In this document: positions 10,721 to 23,100 of the stretch, piece after piece | Layout: every line of letters starts with the position of its first letter | How positions within the stretch are numbered: the first letter of the stretch is position 1 | From: Trema orientale | Lineage: Eukaryota > Streptophyta > Magnoliopsida > Rosales > Cannabaceae | DNA length: 64,000 bases | Direction: 5' to 3' | Assembly: GCA_002914845.1 (NCBI GenBank) | Contig: JXTC01000088.1 | Coordinates: 776,035 to 840,034 of the forward strand | Notes under the pieces: model-generated | The model's input: only the letters and a program-made list of their open reading frames with translations | What the model was told of the DNA's origin: nothing | Database searches by the model: none | Position numbers and translations under genes: made by a program

Positions 10721-13700
10721 ATGGAAGATAGTTGTACTCCTATCAAGATGGGTCTGATCCTGGCTTTCTTTCTCTTCACATGGCCTCTCTTAGTTGCTTC
10801 ATTTGGTACTCTTGTCCCTTTCTATCTCTGATAATTAAACCTCTTTTTTTCTCACTAGTGTTTGAATTATTGTGTGCCTCATATTTTGGTAATGCAGATG
10901 GGCCTTTGTATGATTTTACGGCCTACACTGAGGTAATATTGGTCAGAGATACGCATTTAATATTGTAAATTAATGTTATGTTAACATACTATGTATCTTT
11001 AATTATACATGTTACTTGTTTGGGAAAAGTGTAAAGTGAGGGCAGAGGGGCCACTATACAACGGGGGGATTCTTCAAGAGGAGAAGGCCGGTGATGTTGG
11101 GCGTGACGATGGGAGTGATGGTGTTTATTCGCCTGCTTTCATACTTCGGAATCTCACTCACTCCACCATTTACTGTTTTTCCAGTTGAGATTTCGACCTT
11201 CTTTTACCTATTAATCATATTTCATTTCTGTTCTGTTTCTCTCACCCCTCAGTACAAACACCCACCCCCAACACCCAAAAAAAATCAAAATAAAAAAAAA
11301 AATCACAGCAAAAAATGTAAAATATTCCGTTGCCGGGACTTGAACCCGGGTCTCTCGGGTGAGAGCCGAGTATCCTAACCACCTAGACTACAACGGATTG
11401 TTGTGTTAACGTCTCCTCAAGCTAAAATTACACGTTATTTCTAAACATTGGGCCAGATACCAGCCCAGCCCGGTTGTGCTCTTTGGTTTACGGAACACGG
11501 AAATCAGGCATTTCATGGGCCAAGTTTTTAGCCGGTATTTTTAAGAAATGGCCTTTGTTTAAGATCAATAAAAAAAATAGCCATTTTTTAGTTGATCTAA
11601 CTTTCTTTTATAAATTAAATCAATTTTTTAAAAATACATTAAATACGAAAAACGGTATTTTTTAAATAATTATCGAATTTTGGTCATTTTTTAACAGTAT
11701 TTAAAAATAGGGCCATTTTGCAAACTATGTTCCAAAATTCGGCCCCATTTGCCTAAAAAGCCCTTAATATTGTCCTTTCAGTTTATATTTTTAAAACAAT
11801 TTTTATTATGTTGTAAAGTTCCAAATTTGACTTTAACCTTCCTCCACGAGTTGAGCTTGTTTGTCCACTGATGGTCAATTGAGTGGTTGAGTTTTTATTT
11901 GACTAACTGGTACAAAATTGCCATCCTTCTTCTTTTTTCTTTTTTTAATTTTTTAAAAAAAAAATCCTTCTAAACATATTTAATTAGCTGCTATACGACA
12001 AAAAATTGATTTTAGAACAGCTATTTGTAAAAATCTCCCTTCCAAAATAGTAAAAGTAAGAAACTTGAAGTTCAAAAGACACTTGCTCTTTCTTGGCATG
12101 ACAAAACACATAATGTATTCAACAAATATGTACACCAAGTTACCAACAGTCTCTTATTAACATAATTTTTCGAAAAATTGTAAGGTCATTTCTAAGACCT
12201 AAAGGTGGCAACAAAATAGCTTTGGATAAAGTTTTTAAAACATAGTAGTTTGAATCAACAGGTTGGGTGAAGATTAAGGGTGCAAGTTCAGCTCTCATAA
12301 GGGCAAGCCTTAAAACCGAAACTGAGACTTTTAACTGCATAGGGACTGTTTTGGCCAAGAGCGGATGCTGGTCATTTCTTAAGGGTGGATTTACCCTTGA
12401 CACACCTTCCAATTTATCAATATTATATTTTCAGGTAATTGTTTATCTTTGTGTTACATTTTTTCTGAAACCAATAAAAAGATTTCTTCAACTTCTATTT
12501 CTTGGTTTTTCAGAACTCAGACGATAGAGATGTCAGTATAAAGATTACAAGCTCTTCATTGCAACCATTTAGTGATCAACAATGGAGAATAAATCAGCAA
12601 TATATAATCAACAACGTAAGTATTCTAACTCGCTTAAGTGTACCAATACTAGATCCTCACTACATTAAATGCACTGGTTAATGATTATGGCTTTTCTTGA
12701 TTACCAAGTATGCATGAAGAAAACTTTAAAAGATCTAAATATAAACACTTAAAATACCAGTTTCAAGTAGTAAGAATTTCATAAATTTGGTAGGTAAAGT
12801 TTAATAACATGTCTTTAATCCAAAACCAGTTTCAATTTTCAAATGCCATAATGTTTGTATGGAATGAAACCATCAATGTTCAAAAAGGCAAAACATCTTA
12901 TATTTTTGTAGAAAAGGAAACGTGCGGTGACGGTCCATGTATCAAATGAACATGGAGAGAGGGTACAAGGAGCTACAATTTCCATAGAGCAAGTGTCCAA
13001 GGATTTCCCATTAGGATCTGCCATAGCAAAGACCATCCTAGGAAATTCGCCATATCAGGTGACTGCCAACTGTTTGGTTTTTTAAGAATAGGTAAATCGA
13101 ATCGCTATTCATTCATGCATCCATAACTCTAGATTTTATTTCTTCTCTTCTTTTTATTGATGTTTCAGAATTGGTTTGTTGAACGATTCAATGCTGCGGT
13201 GTTTGAGAATGAACTCAAATGGTATGCGACAGAACCTGAACAAGGCAAAATTAACTATACCATAGCAGACCAGATGCTGGAGTTCATTCGTGCTAATCAA
13301 ATCATAGCAAGAGGGCATAACATATTCTGGGAAGACCCCAAATACACACCACCATGGGTTAGAAATCTCACCAGCTCTGATCTAAAATCGGCTGTGAACT
13401 CGCGAATCCAAAGCCTAATGAGCAAATACAAAGATGAATTCATTCATTGGGATGTTAGCAATGAAATGCTTCACTTTGATTTCTATGAGCAACGGCTCGG
13501 CCCTGATGCCACGCAGAGTTTCTATGAATCGGCACACAAATATGATCCTTTGGCAACCTTATTTATGAATGAGTTCAACGTAGTTGAGACTTGCAGTGAC
13601 GTGAACTCAACCGTTGATACCTATATCTCAAGGCTCAGAGAACTCAAAAGAGGTGGAGTTTCCATGGATGGAATTGGTCTCGAGGGGCATTTTACAGTAC

Positions 13701-14252
13701 CTAATCCTCCCCTAATGAGAGCTACACTAGATAAGTTGGCCACGCTGGGAATTCCCATTTGGCTTACAGAAGTGGACATCAGTAATACCCTCGACAAAAC
13801 ATCTCAGGTGAGCAATAAAGCTACTATTAAAAGTGTCATTGAACTTGTCTAATATCATTATTAATGGCTTGGACATTATGTCTCTTTTTCAGGCTATTTT
13901 CTTGGAACAAGTTTTAAGAGAAGGCTTTTCACATCCATCTGTGAATGGGATAATGCTTTGGACTGCTCTACATCCTAATGGGTGCTACCAAATGTGCCTA
14001 ACAGACAATAATTTCCAGAACCTCCCAGCTGGTGACGTAGTTGACTATCTTTTGAAAGAATGGCAAACAGGAGAGCTAGAGGGTGTGACTGATGATCATG
14101 GTTCATATAGCTTCTATGGATTTTTAGGCGAATACAAGGTCAATGTCAAGTATCAAAACAGAGCTGCAAATTCAACATTCTCACTCTGTCAAGGTGAAGA
14201 AACCAGACATTTTAGCATTCAGTTCCGACCCAACTATACCAATTCAACTTAA
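10721..14252 (+). CDS. Secreted GH10 endo-1,4-beta-xylanase (plant xylanase 5-like)
   Basis: Eight exons join in phase: 10721-10805, 10898-10932, 11030-11183, 12262-12434, 12514-12615, 12912-13058, 13169-13807 and 13893-14252, giving 564 residues. The first exon encodes a signal peptide (LILAFFLFTWPLLVA). DGPLYDFTAYTE followed by PLYNGGIL is the conserved start of mature plant enzymes of this kind. Residues about 60-200 form a CBM22-like carbohydrate-binding module. The GH10 barrel follows; WDVSNE supplies the acid/base Glu (about residue 331) and WLTEVDIS the nucleophile Glu (about 433), both intact. It should act in the cell wall on xylan backbones. Intron 3 (11184-12261) is unusual in holding a complete tRNA-Glu gene and a dispersed repeat, both discussed separately. 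A second ATG at residue 10 is an alternative start just before the hydrophobic core of the signal peptide. Confidence 0.92.
11326..11397 (-). tRNA. tRNA-Glu (anticodon CTC), inside a xylanase intron
   Basis: A complete 72-nt cloverleaf on the minus strand with anticodon CTC, intact acceptor stem TCCGTTG/CAACGGA, A box (TAGTCTAGGTGG) and B box (GGTTCAAGTCC). T runs within 20 bases downstream can terminate pol III, and CAACAA lies just upstream. It lies antisense within intron 3 of the xylanase gene. Its D arm (GTCTAGGTGGTTAGGAT) looks like the standard plant form, so this is probably the functional copy of the pair. Confidence 0.96.
11510..11770. repeat. Dispersed repeat, family 3 (inverted relative to 30575-30985)
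   Basis: The words GGGCCATTTTGCAAACTATG and AAAATTCGGCCCCATTTGCC near 11700-11760 are found, diverged and inverted, at about 30580-30640. Both copies are flanked by AT-rich sequence with GGTCATTT/GGCCATTT words. The copy lies within the large third intron of the xylanase gene. No end structure or coding capacity was resolved. Confidence 0.5.
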
Positions 14253-15147
14253 TTGCAAAATACCCTTTTAGATTCCTTAGAAATTAATAGTAAGTTAGGC
14301 CTAAGTTCATAACGAAAACCGGGCAGGGATGCTATCAGAAAATGACTCAAAGTTTGCCTAATCTTCTTTAAAAGTTACTCTGTTATATTCTTTTAGACAG
14401 TGTCATGAATGACTAGAAAGATAAAGCTAAGTTCAGAGCATTGGTCCTAAGCGGCTTGTGCTTCACATTTCGGCTGATTAGAGTCTAATACCTTTCCGCC
14501 ATGCCATGATTTCCCGCAGACTGAAGTTTCTTTTGGCGTTTATACTTTTACAAAGATTCCAACTATAGCTTCTTAATTGGTCCTATTGATATTTATTAGC
14601 TCGTTTAACACTTGCAATAATACTTTTGAGAGCCTTGTTCTATGATATCTACGTTTCGACCAAAAAAAAGATAGATGACCTTAATGATACATACACGTAT
14701 GCAGCTAGCAAAATCCTTAATGTATTATTATGCACTTTTGAGTCAAATAATGCTTATCTCATTTTACAAACTTCAATTGTTATGAAATTATTGAAGCTAC
14801 TGTTTGTCGCATTAAAAAAAAGTAGTACTTTTTTCAGTAAAACGTTCGACTACATTTTAATTTGATTGAATTTAGGATGCGACATACCAGGAATGACCCA
14901 CATGAAAATTTGTTTTCAATAGGAGGACCCAGGAGAAATTAACAATGGATTACATATTTATTCGCCACTCGACTAGTACCGGGCTAACGGCTATACTTGG
15001 TTGAAGCATTTACGAACCCATATCAGAAATTTTGCTGAGAGCCTAGAGAAAAAGAAAGAAAAGTTGATGGTGGCCCTGGTGGGTATTACTAAATTAATTG
15101 GCAACATTGAAAATTAATTTACAAGTTTCCCAAAAAAAAAAAAAAAA
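14253..15147. other. 3' flank of the xylanase gene and intergenic DNA
   Basis: The first few hundred bases may be untranslated region. An open frame at 14626-14865 has no recognisable domain. A long A tract lies at about 15132-15147. Confidence 0.4.
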
Positions 15148-15519
15148 GGGATAACTGTAAAAAAAAAATACCATGAAATTTGGATGTTCTGTAATTTAAA
15201 TTCTAAAGTTTAGACTCTACAAAATAATACTCTGAGATTAAGAATTTTTGAAAATTTATATACTGGACAAATTTTTTGACCAATTCTAGGAACGAAAAAA
15301 TAATAATATCCTCCATTAAAACTAGATTAATTCATATTACTCATCTTAATTTTGAGGATATTATTGTATTTTATCAGTTAAAATTATTGAAGAAATCAAC
15401 CCAGGGTATTAATTTTCAGAAATTCTTAATATCAGGATATTATTTTACTAAGTCCAAACTTCAGAGTTTAAATTACAGAACACTCAAACCTTAGAATATT
15501 TTTTTGCAACTATCCCCAA
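15148..15519. mobile_element. MITE-like inverted-repeat element, family 2 copy 2
   Basis: The ends GGGATAACTGTAAAAAAAA and, inverted, GGGATAGTTGCAAAAAAA form a terminal inverted repeat. Inside them ATGTTCTGTAATTTAAAT and its inverted partner ATTTAAATTACAGAACAC extend the pairing. The interior aligns by eye with 1093-1459. A-rich flanks on both sides hide any target duplication. Confidence 0.6.
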
Positions 15520-16851
15520 AAAAATAATAATAGTGATTACAACAATGACAATTTGACACGTGGATAACCATTTTTTTTTTGGTCTGCCCTATATACTAGT
15601 GCTCTATAGAGGATTCGAGAAATGAACATTATCTTAGAATGCAAATAAATAGATTGCCTCTAAATGCAACCAAGTAGATTCCAGTTCTGTTATTAAGTTA
15701 GTATCTTAACTCTTGGCTTATGTTAAATGTCCTAATTATAGTGGAGAAGCCTTGCCAATTTAGTCAACAAAGTGGTTCTTTGTCTGTGTTTATTTTCAAA
15801 AGAACGCCATTTTGTCTTTCGGCTCATAAAAAATTCAACAGAATAACAAAAATTTGGGAAAAAGCTACAGCCTTATATTATTCATATCAACTATTAAAAA
15901 CTCAAGACGCAAGTATCACCGAATTACAAAAGAACTCACTTTTTCTTTCTAATATCCATATTCCTAGTTATTATATTGCAAAGATTTGTAATAGGCCATC
16001 ATCATCAGTCCCCAGTACCCAACTGAAGATTAAGTTATTAACTTATTCTCCTATGAAAAATCCAACCAATGGTACCAAATCATTTCACATCCCACTAAAC
16101 GAAATGATAATTACGGACCTTTGTTCTATTACATTCCTTTCCCATTGCAGAAAAACAAGGGAAGACAAAATTTTGCAAAATCCACGGAGGATGCCCAAGG
16201 ACAATGAAGACATAATCCTTTAGTCCAGCACCATAATTTTATCATGATACAGGTGACATTAAACTATATGGCCAACAGTTAAAAGAGAAATTTGAGGGGA
16301 AAAATTACAAATTAACCGCAAAACCCGATCATATAAACTATTTTGTGCTGAAGAAAACTTTTTTGATATGTGAATCCTGCTATAAATTCACATTGAATAT
16401 CAGTACTCTTATGAAAACTTTTGAAATTTCCAAATACCTCTATACTTGGTTTGTAGAACAAAGAAAAACAGAATGATTAACCAAGACTGAAACACAACAT
16501 AAATCACCAACTCAGAATAATTAAAGTGGATCTAAATCCTGGCTTGTTTTGTTTAGCTTTAGAGTTGCAGAACCTTAAAAAGACAGTTAAGTGGGAAAGA
16601 AAAAGGCACTAAATATTCTCAAACACCAAAAGGAAATGAAGACCTTTTTTTTCCCCAACTTATGTTACAGGAATATTTTGGGAGAATCTTGAAGTGGGTG
16701 GTTTACAATCTGGATGAATCTGTCAGCTTTTCTAGCAATACAAAATTCTATTACTAAGTAATAATAATCCCATTTAAGGCTGCAAACTGCGAAAAATTCA
16801 CATTTGATTAAAACAAAAAACCAAAACCAAGAACCCCAAACTGATGAAATA
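15520..16851. other. Intergenic DNA with an unrecognised 167-codon frame
   Basis: The frame 15720-16223 (+) is long for such AT-rich DNA but has no domain, signal peptide or neighbouring splice structure that I recognise; it is listed as a finding, not as a gene. The part next to 16851 should contain the 3' untranslated region of the thaumatin-like gene on the minus strand. Confidence 0.35.
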
Positions 16852-18604
16852 TTACAACTTTCTGAAAAAGAAGATGACATAAAAAGCTGCATATGCTATG
16901 AGAGCAGAATGCAGTGTAGAGGGTGAGACCGTCCTTGGTGAGTCCCCCATTGCCAAACCAGCCAACCATGATCCATCTGCCAAAATGTTTCCTCCAGGTC
17001 CGGATCCAGTTCGAGAACCCGACCCTGTTCCAGAATCCGGATATGTTAGCCCGGGCTGTTGTCCTGCTGCACCCGGATCCGAATAAGTTAACCCGGATTG
17101 TGACCCTTGGGCTTGGGACGATCCTGCTGCTGTTGGTGTCGTATCTCTAGAGGATTTCTGACTGAACAGTACACACCCACATGAGCAGAAAATTAGATAA
17201 ATCATAAATTAAAAGCCATAAATCACTCTAGCAGACGTTGCAAGAAATAATTACACCTCAGATTCTTTGTCCAGATTCTCCACTCTGACAAATATATAGT
17301 CACATTGAATGACAGCAAAGCTAACCCAACAACCTCAATTAAAATCTACATACCTTAAGCAAATATTAAAGGAGATTAATTAGCCATTAAAAGGGAATCT
17401 TTGGCAGCATCTAATCACCATTTTCCCACCCAACTCATCACACTCATCAAATTAAAATATTGATACAGATTAAGCATAAAGGAATGAATACATTTAGTGG
17501 ATCATTTACCAACACCACTAATATGACCCCAAAGGCCAAATAATCTCAAACTTTGGATACTTGAAAACAAAAGAGGAAATCCACAAAAAAACCCAACAAA
17601 ACGTTTACAAAGAGATTTACTTTCAGAAAGGACAAAAAGAAATTATTCCAAGACTAAATCAATGAAAGAACATGAAAGCAAGCTTGAGTAGCACTAAAGC
17701 TTATAGCAATAATAATCACATGGTCGTTTTGAAGTTTCTACCTTGGAGAAGATGGACAAAACGTCACCGTATAATCAGCTCCCGTGCACGTAAACGTGCT
17801 CGTTGCGTCGTCATAGGCGTAGCTATACGATCTGGGACACGCGGACTTGAACATCTCCGAGTAAACCGACGGCCTACATGTGGTGGGTGAACCATACGCG
17901 CCGCTGCAACAGTACTCCGGGCTCCCAAACGCCTCGCACGCGCTCTTACACGCGTCACCGTTCCCGACCCTCAATTCCGACGGACATTGCTGGTTCAGGT
18001 CAGTGGAGCAACCCGTCGAAGCGCAAAGACCCGACCCGCCAGTCCCTTCAACGACCATGGGCAAGTTATAGCCATCGACGAGGCTAACGTCGTAGAAGTC
18101 CTGCCCACCTGTGCCGAGCGTGAACTCGGCGAGAGTAGCCGGCGGTGCGGCTCCGGCGCCGTTGCACTCCACGGAGCCCGAACCACAGTCGCCGGTGAGA
18201 CACGACCCGGACCCGGATTCGTCGAAGGTGCAACCCGTTCTGCCCCAGAACCGACCCGACCAGCCCGTTGGGGCTAGGAAAGAGCGAGAAGTGTCCTTTG
18301 GGAGCTCAAATCCGGTGCTGTCGAGTCTTGGGCTTCCGGCATTTGCGAGAATACCAGGCCAGACGGTGTAGTCACACCGGTTCACGAAGGTGAAGGTAGC
18401 ACCTAAAACACCTGAGAACGAAGACCCAGTTTGGGAAGGAAAAAAAAAAAAACAGAGTAAAATGTGAGTGTGAGAGGGACCCAGATGAGAAAATGGAGAA
18501 CCCACGAAGCGAAACTGTGATACAAGTCTTTTACCTCTGGGAGTGAGAAGTAGCACGACGAGGCTGAGAATAATAGGGAAAGAGCGCCTAGAGTAGGGAT
18601 CCAT
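16852..18604 (-). CDS. Thaumatin-like protein (PR-5 family) with C-terminal hydrophobic tail
   Basis: Three exons, 18604-18535, 18411-17742 and 17161-16852, join in phase to 349 residues. Exon 1 encodes a signal peptide (IILSLVVLLL). Exon 2 carries the whole thaumatin fold with the signature GSGSCLTGDCGSGSVEC, 16 cysteines for the usual eight disulphides, and the acidic-cleft residues around LAEFTL and DFYDVSLVDGYN. Exon 3 encodes a Ser/Gly/Pro-rich linker of about 80 residues ending in a hydrophobic segment (ALIAYAAFYVIFFF) followed by RKL. Such tails occur in extracellular membrane-attached or GPI-anchored thaumatin-like proteins. The very C-terminal basic residues are not ideal for a GPI signal, so a single-pass anchor is the alternative. 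The family includes defence-related and developmental members. The start at 18604 is the first ATG; an in-frame TTG upstream is not a plausible start. Confidence 0.92.
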
Positions 18605-20119
18605 ATTGGCTGAGACCAAAGATCCTGTTCTCTGTTTCTTGCTCTGAGTGCTGAGCTTTTTTGTTAAAAGAAAAATGGGGTTTATGGGGAGAAGTGTAGT
18701 AGTAGTAGTAGTAGTAGTAGCTAGTAATGGAGGAATGGAGATGAGGTTAAGCGTCGCTAGTAATGGTGGTGAAGTTGTGGTTATGGGTTTAGAGGAGAAA
18801 GAGGGTGGTGAAGCTGCATTTGGGGATATGGGTGAGAGTTAGACAAAGCAGCTTACGACCCTCAGATGGGGATGGAGGCAGTGAGGGGATGACAAATGGG
18901 TTCTACTACTACTCCTGACTCCTGGGGTTCAATACTCATTAAGGACAAAGAAAAGCTGATTTCACCTCTCTCTGTCAAGGGATTGTTTTTTTCTTTTAAC
19001 CCATAATAGAGCTGACAGCTGAGGGTTTTCCATTGAAAAAATGAATAAATTAAAAAAAAAATGAATAATATATTTATATATATGGAGAACTGTGATTAAA
19101 CGTGTTATCTCATGTTAGTCGTTTTTAATATTTTGTGTTGAACTTTGAAAGTTGATAACTATTAGTCCTGGGATAGATAAGTTCGATGTAATAGTACAAG
19201 AGTAATTTTACATTAAATTAGTTTTATTAAAGCAAATTAAGAATGAAGGTATTACGTAGTATGAAAAAAATAACAAACCTTGACGCTATTTTGGCCGTTG
19301 ACGATTAATTCATGTTCTTTTTTCTTAAATAAAAGAGATTTTATTCCAATAAATGACAATCCAATATAAAGATCATATTTCGTAAATACAATAACACTAA
19401 ACAATCGTCCAAACAATTAATTCCTATTAATGAAAGAAAAAAAATTAATACACGAAATATAAAATAACGTTTACATTAACTCTATAAATAGTATAACTTG
19501 AGTTTCACAATGGATACCTCTTTCCTTATTTTAAAATATCTTCCACCACTATTTGGGTTGACTTGTTGATTGATGTGAAAATAAATCTTCTGCAACTATT
19601 AATCTTTGACTAATTTTTTTTTAATTTATATTTGGATCATTATCTAAACCATTAAATTTAGAAGAAAATAACAAAAAGATACAAAAATAATTCAAGTGTA
19701 AAGCATTCTAAAAATTCGAGATTATAATAAAATATGAATTACTATTTGTGCATTAAAAAATATGACCAATGATTTAAACTCAATTGGATAACTAACACCC
19801 ATTTGGTAATAACTAAACGTTCCTTAATAATTTATGAAAAATAGCCTTAATTTCACATCACCTATATTATGATGACCTAAAAATACCATTATACTAAAAG
19901 TCCCAATATCCTTAAAAAAGAAAGAAAAAAGAAAGTCCTCTTATTTCCTGACCTTACTCGTTGTCACTCATCCTTCGTCTTCCCCTTCTTCTTGCACCAT
20001 GTATGACCAATAAGTTATCTTATTCTTTATCTGCTTCTTCGTGTGATGGATTTGGACTTTTTATTTAGGCGATCATTGGCAGTTCGAGGAAGGAAAGTGC
20101 AGAAATTAGAGACTTTGAA
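18605..20119. other. Upstream region of thaumatin-like gene 1 and intergenic DNA
   Basis: An AGT/TAG trinucleotide tract lies at about 18691-18720 in the presumed promoter or leader of the minus-strand gene. The rest, AT-rich from about 19050, shows no gene. Confidence 0.4.
18691..18720. repeat. (TAG)n microsatellite
   Basis: A run of TAG units about 90-115 bases upstream of the start codon of the minus-strand thaumatin-like gene, hence probably in its leader or core promoter. Confidence 0.8.
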
Positions 20120-23100
20120 CTTTTTTTTTGCTAGAAGTGGCCGTCAGTAAAAGAAGCCGAATGACACGAGATATATTAAAACAAGAGAATTACAAGCTGG
20201 CCATTAGGCCAAGTATAACATTTAACCAGAAGAATGCAAACAATGGTCGAAAACGACCACCGAAAAGAAAAAACAATCATCCTCTCCAATCCCTTTCATC
20301 GTTAAAGATGGAGGTGGGGCAATCCCGAACATTAACTAACGTAACAAAAGGGGACTCTACAACCTAACTAGCTAGATTGTGGGCGACGACGTTACAAACT
20401 TTGCTAACTTTATTCACAATACAGTTGGAGAAGAAAGTGCACTTCCGAAATGCTTCTCGGATAGGTTCCTTAATATGCACCGGAGGGGAGTTGCGGTCTT
20501 GTTTCTTCAGCAAATTCACAATCACCTTCGAGTCTGATTCAATAATGATATCCTGCTCATTTATGTATTCCGCTAGTTTGATAGCTGAGAGGATCACCAA
20601 AGCTTCGCTGAAAGCCATATTAGACAATTTATCTTCTCAATGAACAAGCCCAAAATGACCATTGTATCATCTCTAGTGACTGCAGTTGTAGACATAAACG
20701 TTGTTCTGACTGCGGCATCAACATTTAATTTGATCCATCCTGGGGGTGGCGGAGTCCATCAGTTATTCAATTCCATTTTTGCAACTCTGTGTAGTATATT
20801 TTTATAGGCTTCAACAAAAAACGACCAGATTCTATGGGAGAGGCTCTCAAACGGGACCTTAATTCCACCATGGACAATTGAATTTCTCTCCCTCTAAATA
20901 TTTTCCATCATGATTGAGGCAAAGAGGCGCAGAGCTTCTGGATTCTCTAACCTAATGGTAATATTAGTCATTCCAAATCAAAGTTCGATCAAGTCTGAGT
21001 GTGAGTGCACTTGGTAGCTAGTGGTGCGGATGCCCCAACTTGAAAGGAACCACAGAGCACAGGTAATTTCGCAATTCCAAAAAAGATGGGCCACAGTTTC
21101 GGAGGCTTGATTACACAAGGGGCACTCTTTTACCTCGATATGGAAGATACAGTTTAATCTTTCTTCAGTGGGGATAATGTCTTGCCCACAGGCCCACCAA
21201 AGTAATTTGTGTCTTGGGTGTATGTAAGCTTTCCAGATATCCCTCTAGTTTGAGAAAATAGCTGGCGCTTGGGAGATAAAACGGTTGGATTGATCAAGAA
21301 GGTAAACAGATTTGACTGAAAAGTGACCAACCTGGGTAGGAGCCCAATACCAGGAGTCCACAACATAGTTCAATGGCACTGTCAACTTATAAACTTCTCT
21401 AGCCACTTCTGACCTAAATAGTAGATTCAGCTTAAGGATGTCCCAGCCCCCCATAGTTGTTAAAAGGTCCTTTACATAGAACAACTCTGGATCTGAAATT
21501 AATTGGGGGAGGGGGAATTGAATCCTGGCAAAGTAAGAATCCAAGGGTCATCCCATATATGGATTGAATTAATGCACCATATCCTCTTACATAAACCCTT
21601 TAGAAGCAGTGGCTTGCAGTTAACTATGGATTTCTATACCCACGACGAACTAGAAGTAGAGGAGTGTTGGAGGAAGGAGTTGGCCCTGAGGTACTTCACC
21701 TTGATTAAATCAGTCCATAAATTGCTCTTGCTCGAAACGACTTGTCAAGCCTACTTAGCAAGGAAAGCTTTATTATATGCGATTCTCCTGAATCCCAAGC
21801 CTCCTAACATTTTCGGTTTGCAAATGGTAGACCAAGCTTTAAGAAAAGTCCCTTTATTCTATTCGAAACCCCACCAAAACTTTCTAAGGGCACTATCAAT
21901 TGAGTTACAAGTTTTTTGGGGCAGTGGGATGGTTTGAAGTATGTAGACGGCCAAGTTGGTTCCTACTGCTCCCATTAGCGTGGTTCTCCCAGCTTTAACA
22001 TTTTAGCTTTCCACTCAGAAACTCTGCTAGTGATTTTGTCTAAGATGAAATTCAGGTCTTTGGACTTAGCTCTAGAGAAGAAAATAGGTAGGCCGAGATA
22101 TTTTGCACCTGAAGGCAGTCTTTTAAGACCCATAAGATTTCGGATGCTCATCGCCTGAGCTTCCCTAAAGTTCTTGCTGAAATGGACATAGGACTTATTC
22201 TGATTAACACGTTGTCCCGACCAATCACAAAATTTCTGCAGAATCTTATTGACTCCGTTACATTCCCTTCTATTCGCTCTTCCAAGGATAATGAGGTCAT
22301 CTGCAAATAGGAGATGGCTAAAGGTCAGGCCAGCTCATGAAAGTTTGATTCCATGTATCTTATCCTCTACCTCAGCACGAAGAAGGAGAGCTGAAAGAAC
22401 CTCCATGCATAGAATAAAGATATAAGGAGATAGAAGATCACCTTGTCGAGTCCTCTATCTAGTTGGATGTGACTTGCTAGATTCCCGTTAATTAGTACAT
22501 TAAGGGATGTAGTGAAAATACACTCAAACACCTAGTTGATCCATTTGCTATCAAACCCCATATTTTGAAGCACGGTTTTAATGAAGTTCCAATCCAGTTG
22601 ATCGTACGCCTTTTCCATGTCAAGTTTCAATAACATCAGCCCATTTTTTTCTATTTTCTGGTTGAAGAAGTGAATTACCTCTTGGATAATTAATGAATTT
22701 TCTGAGATGTGCCTCCCTTTGACAAAAGCTATTTGAGTAGGGGAGACTAAACTAGGCAGAAGTGGTTTGAGGTGATTAGCCAATACTTTTTAGATTATCT
22801 TATAAGGAAAGTTACACAGGCCGATGGGGTGGTAGTCATTGAGTTTAGTAGGATGCGCACATTTAGGAATGAGGACAAAATTAGTGTTGTTAATCCCAGA
22901 AGGCATCTTACTTGATATGAAGAAATCATGAGTAAACTAGCAGACATCCCGCCGAACTATGTTCCAATAGCATCGGTAGAAACTTCCGGGTAGTCCATCT
23001 GGGCTCGGGGCCTTGTTTGTGTCCATTTCCTTCATAACTGCTTATATCTCTTCATCCGACAGGATAGCCGTTAAACTATCATTCTGAGCCCTTGTAACCC

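Noticed and set aside
20128..20643. Plus-strand frames over the LINE tail
   Set aside because: The minus strand carries the recognisable RNase H-like domain; the plus frames are its shadows.
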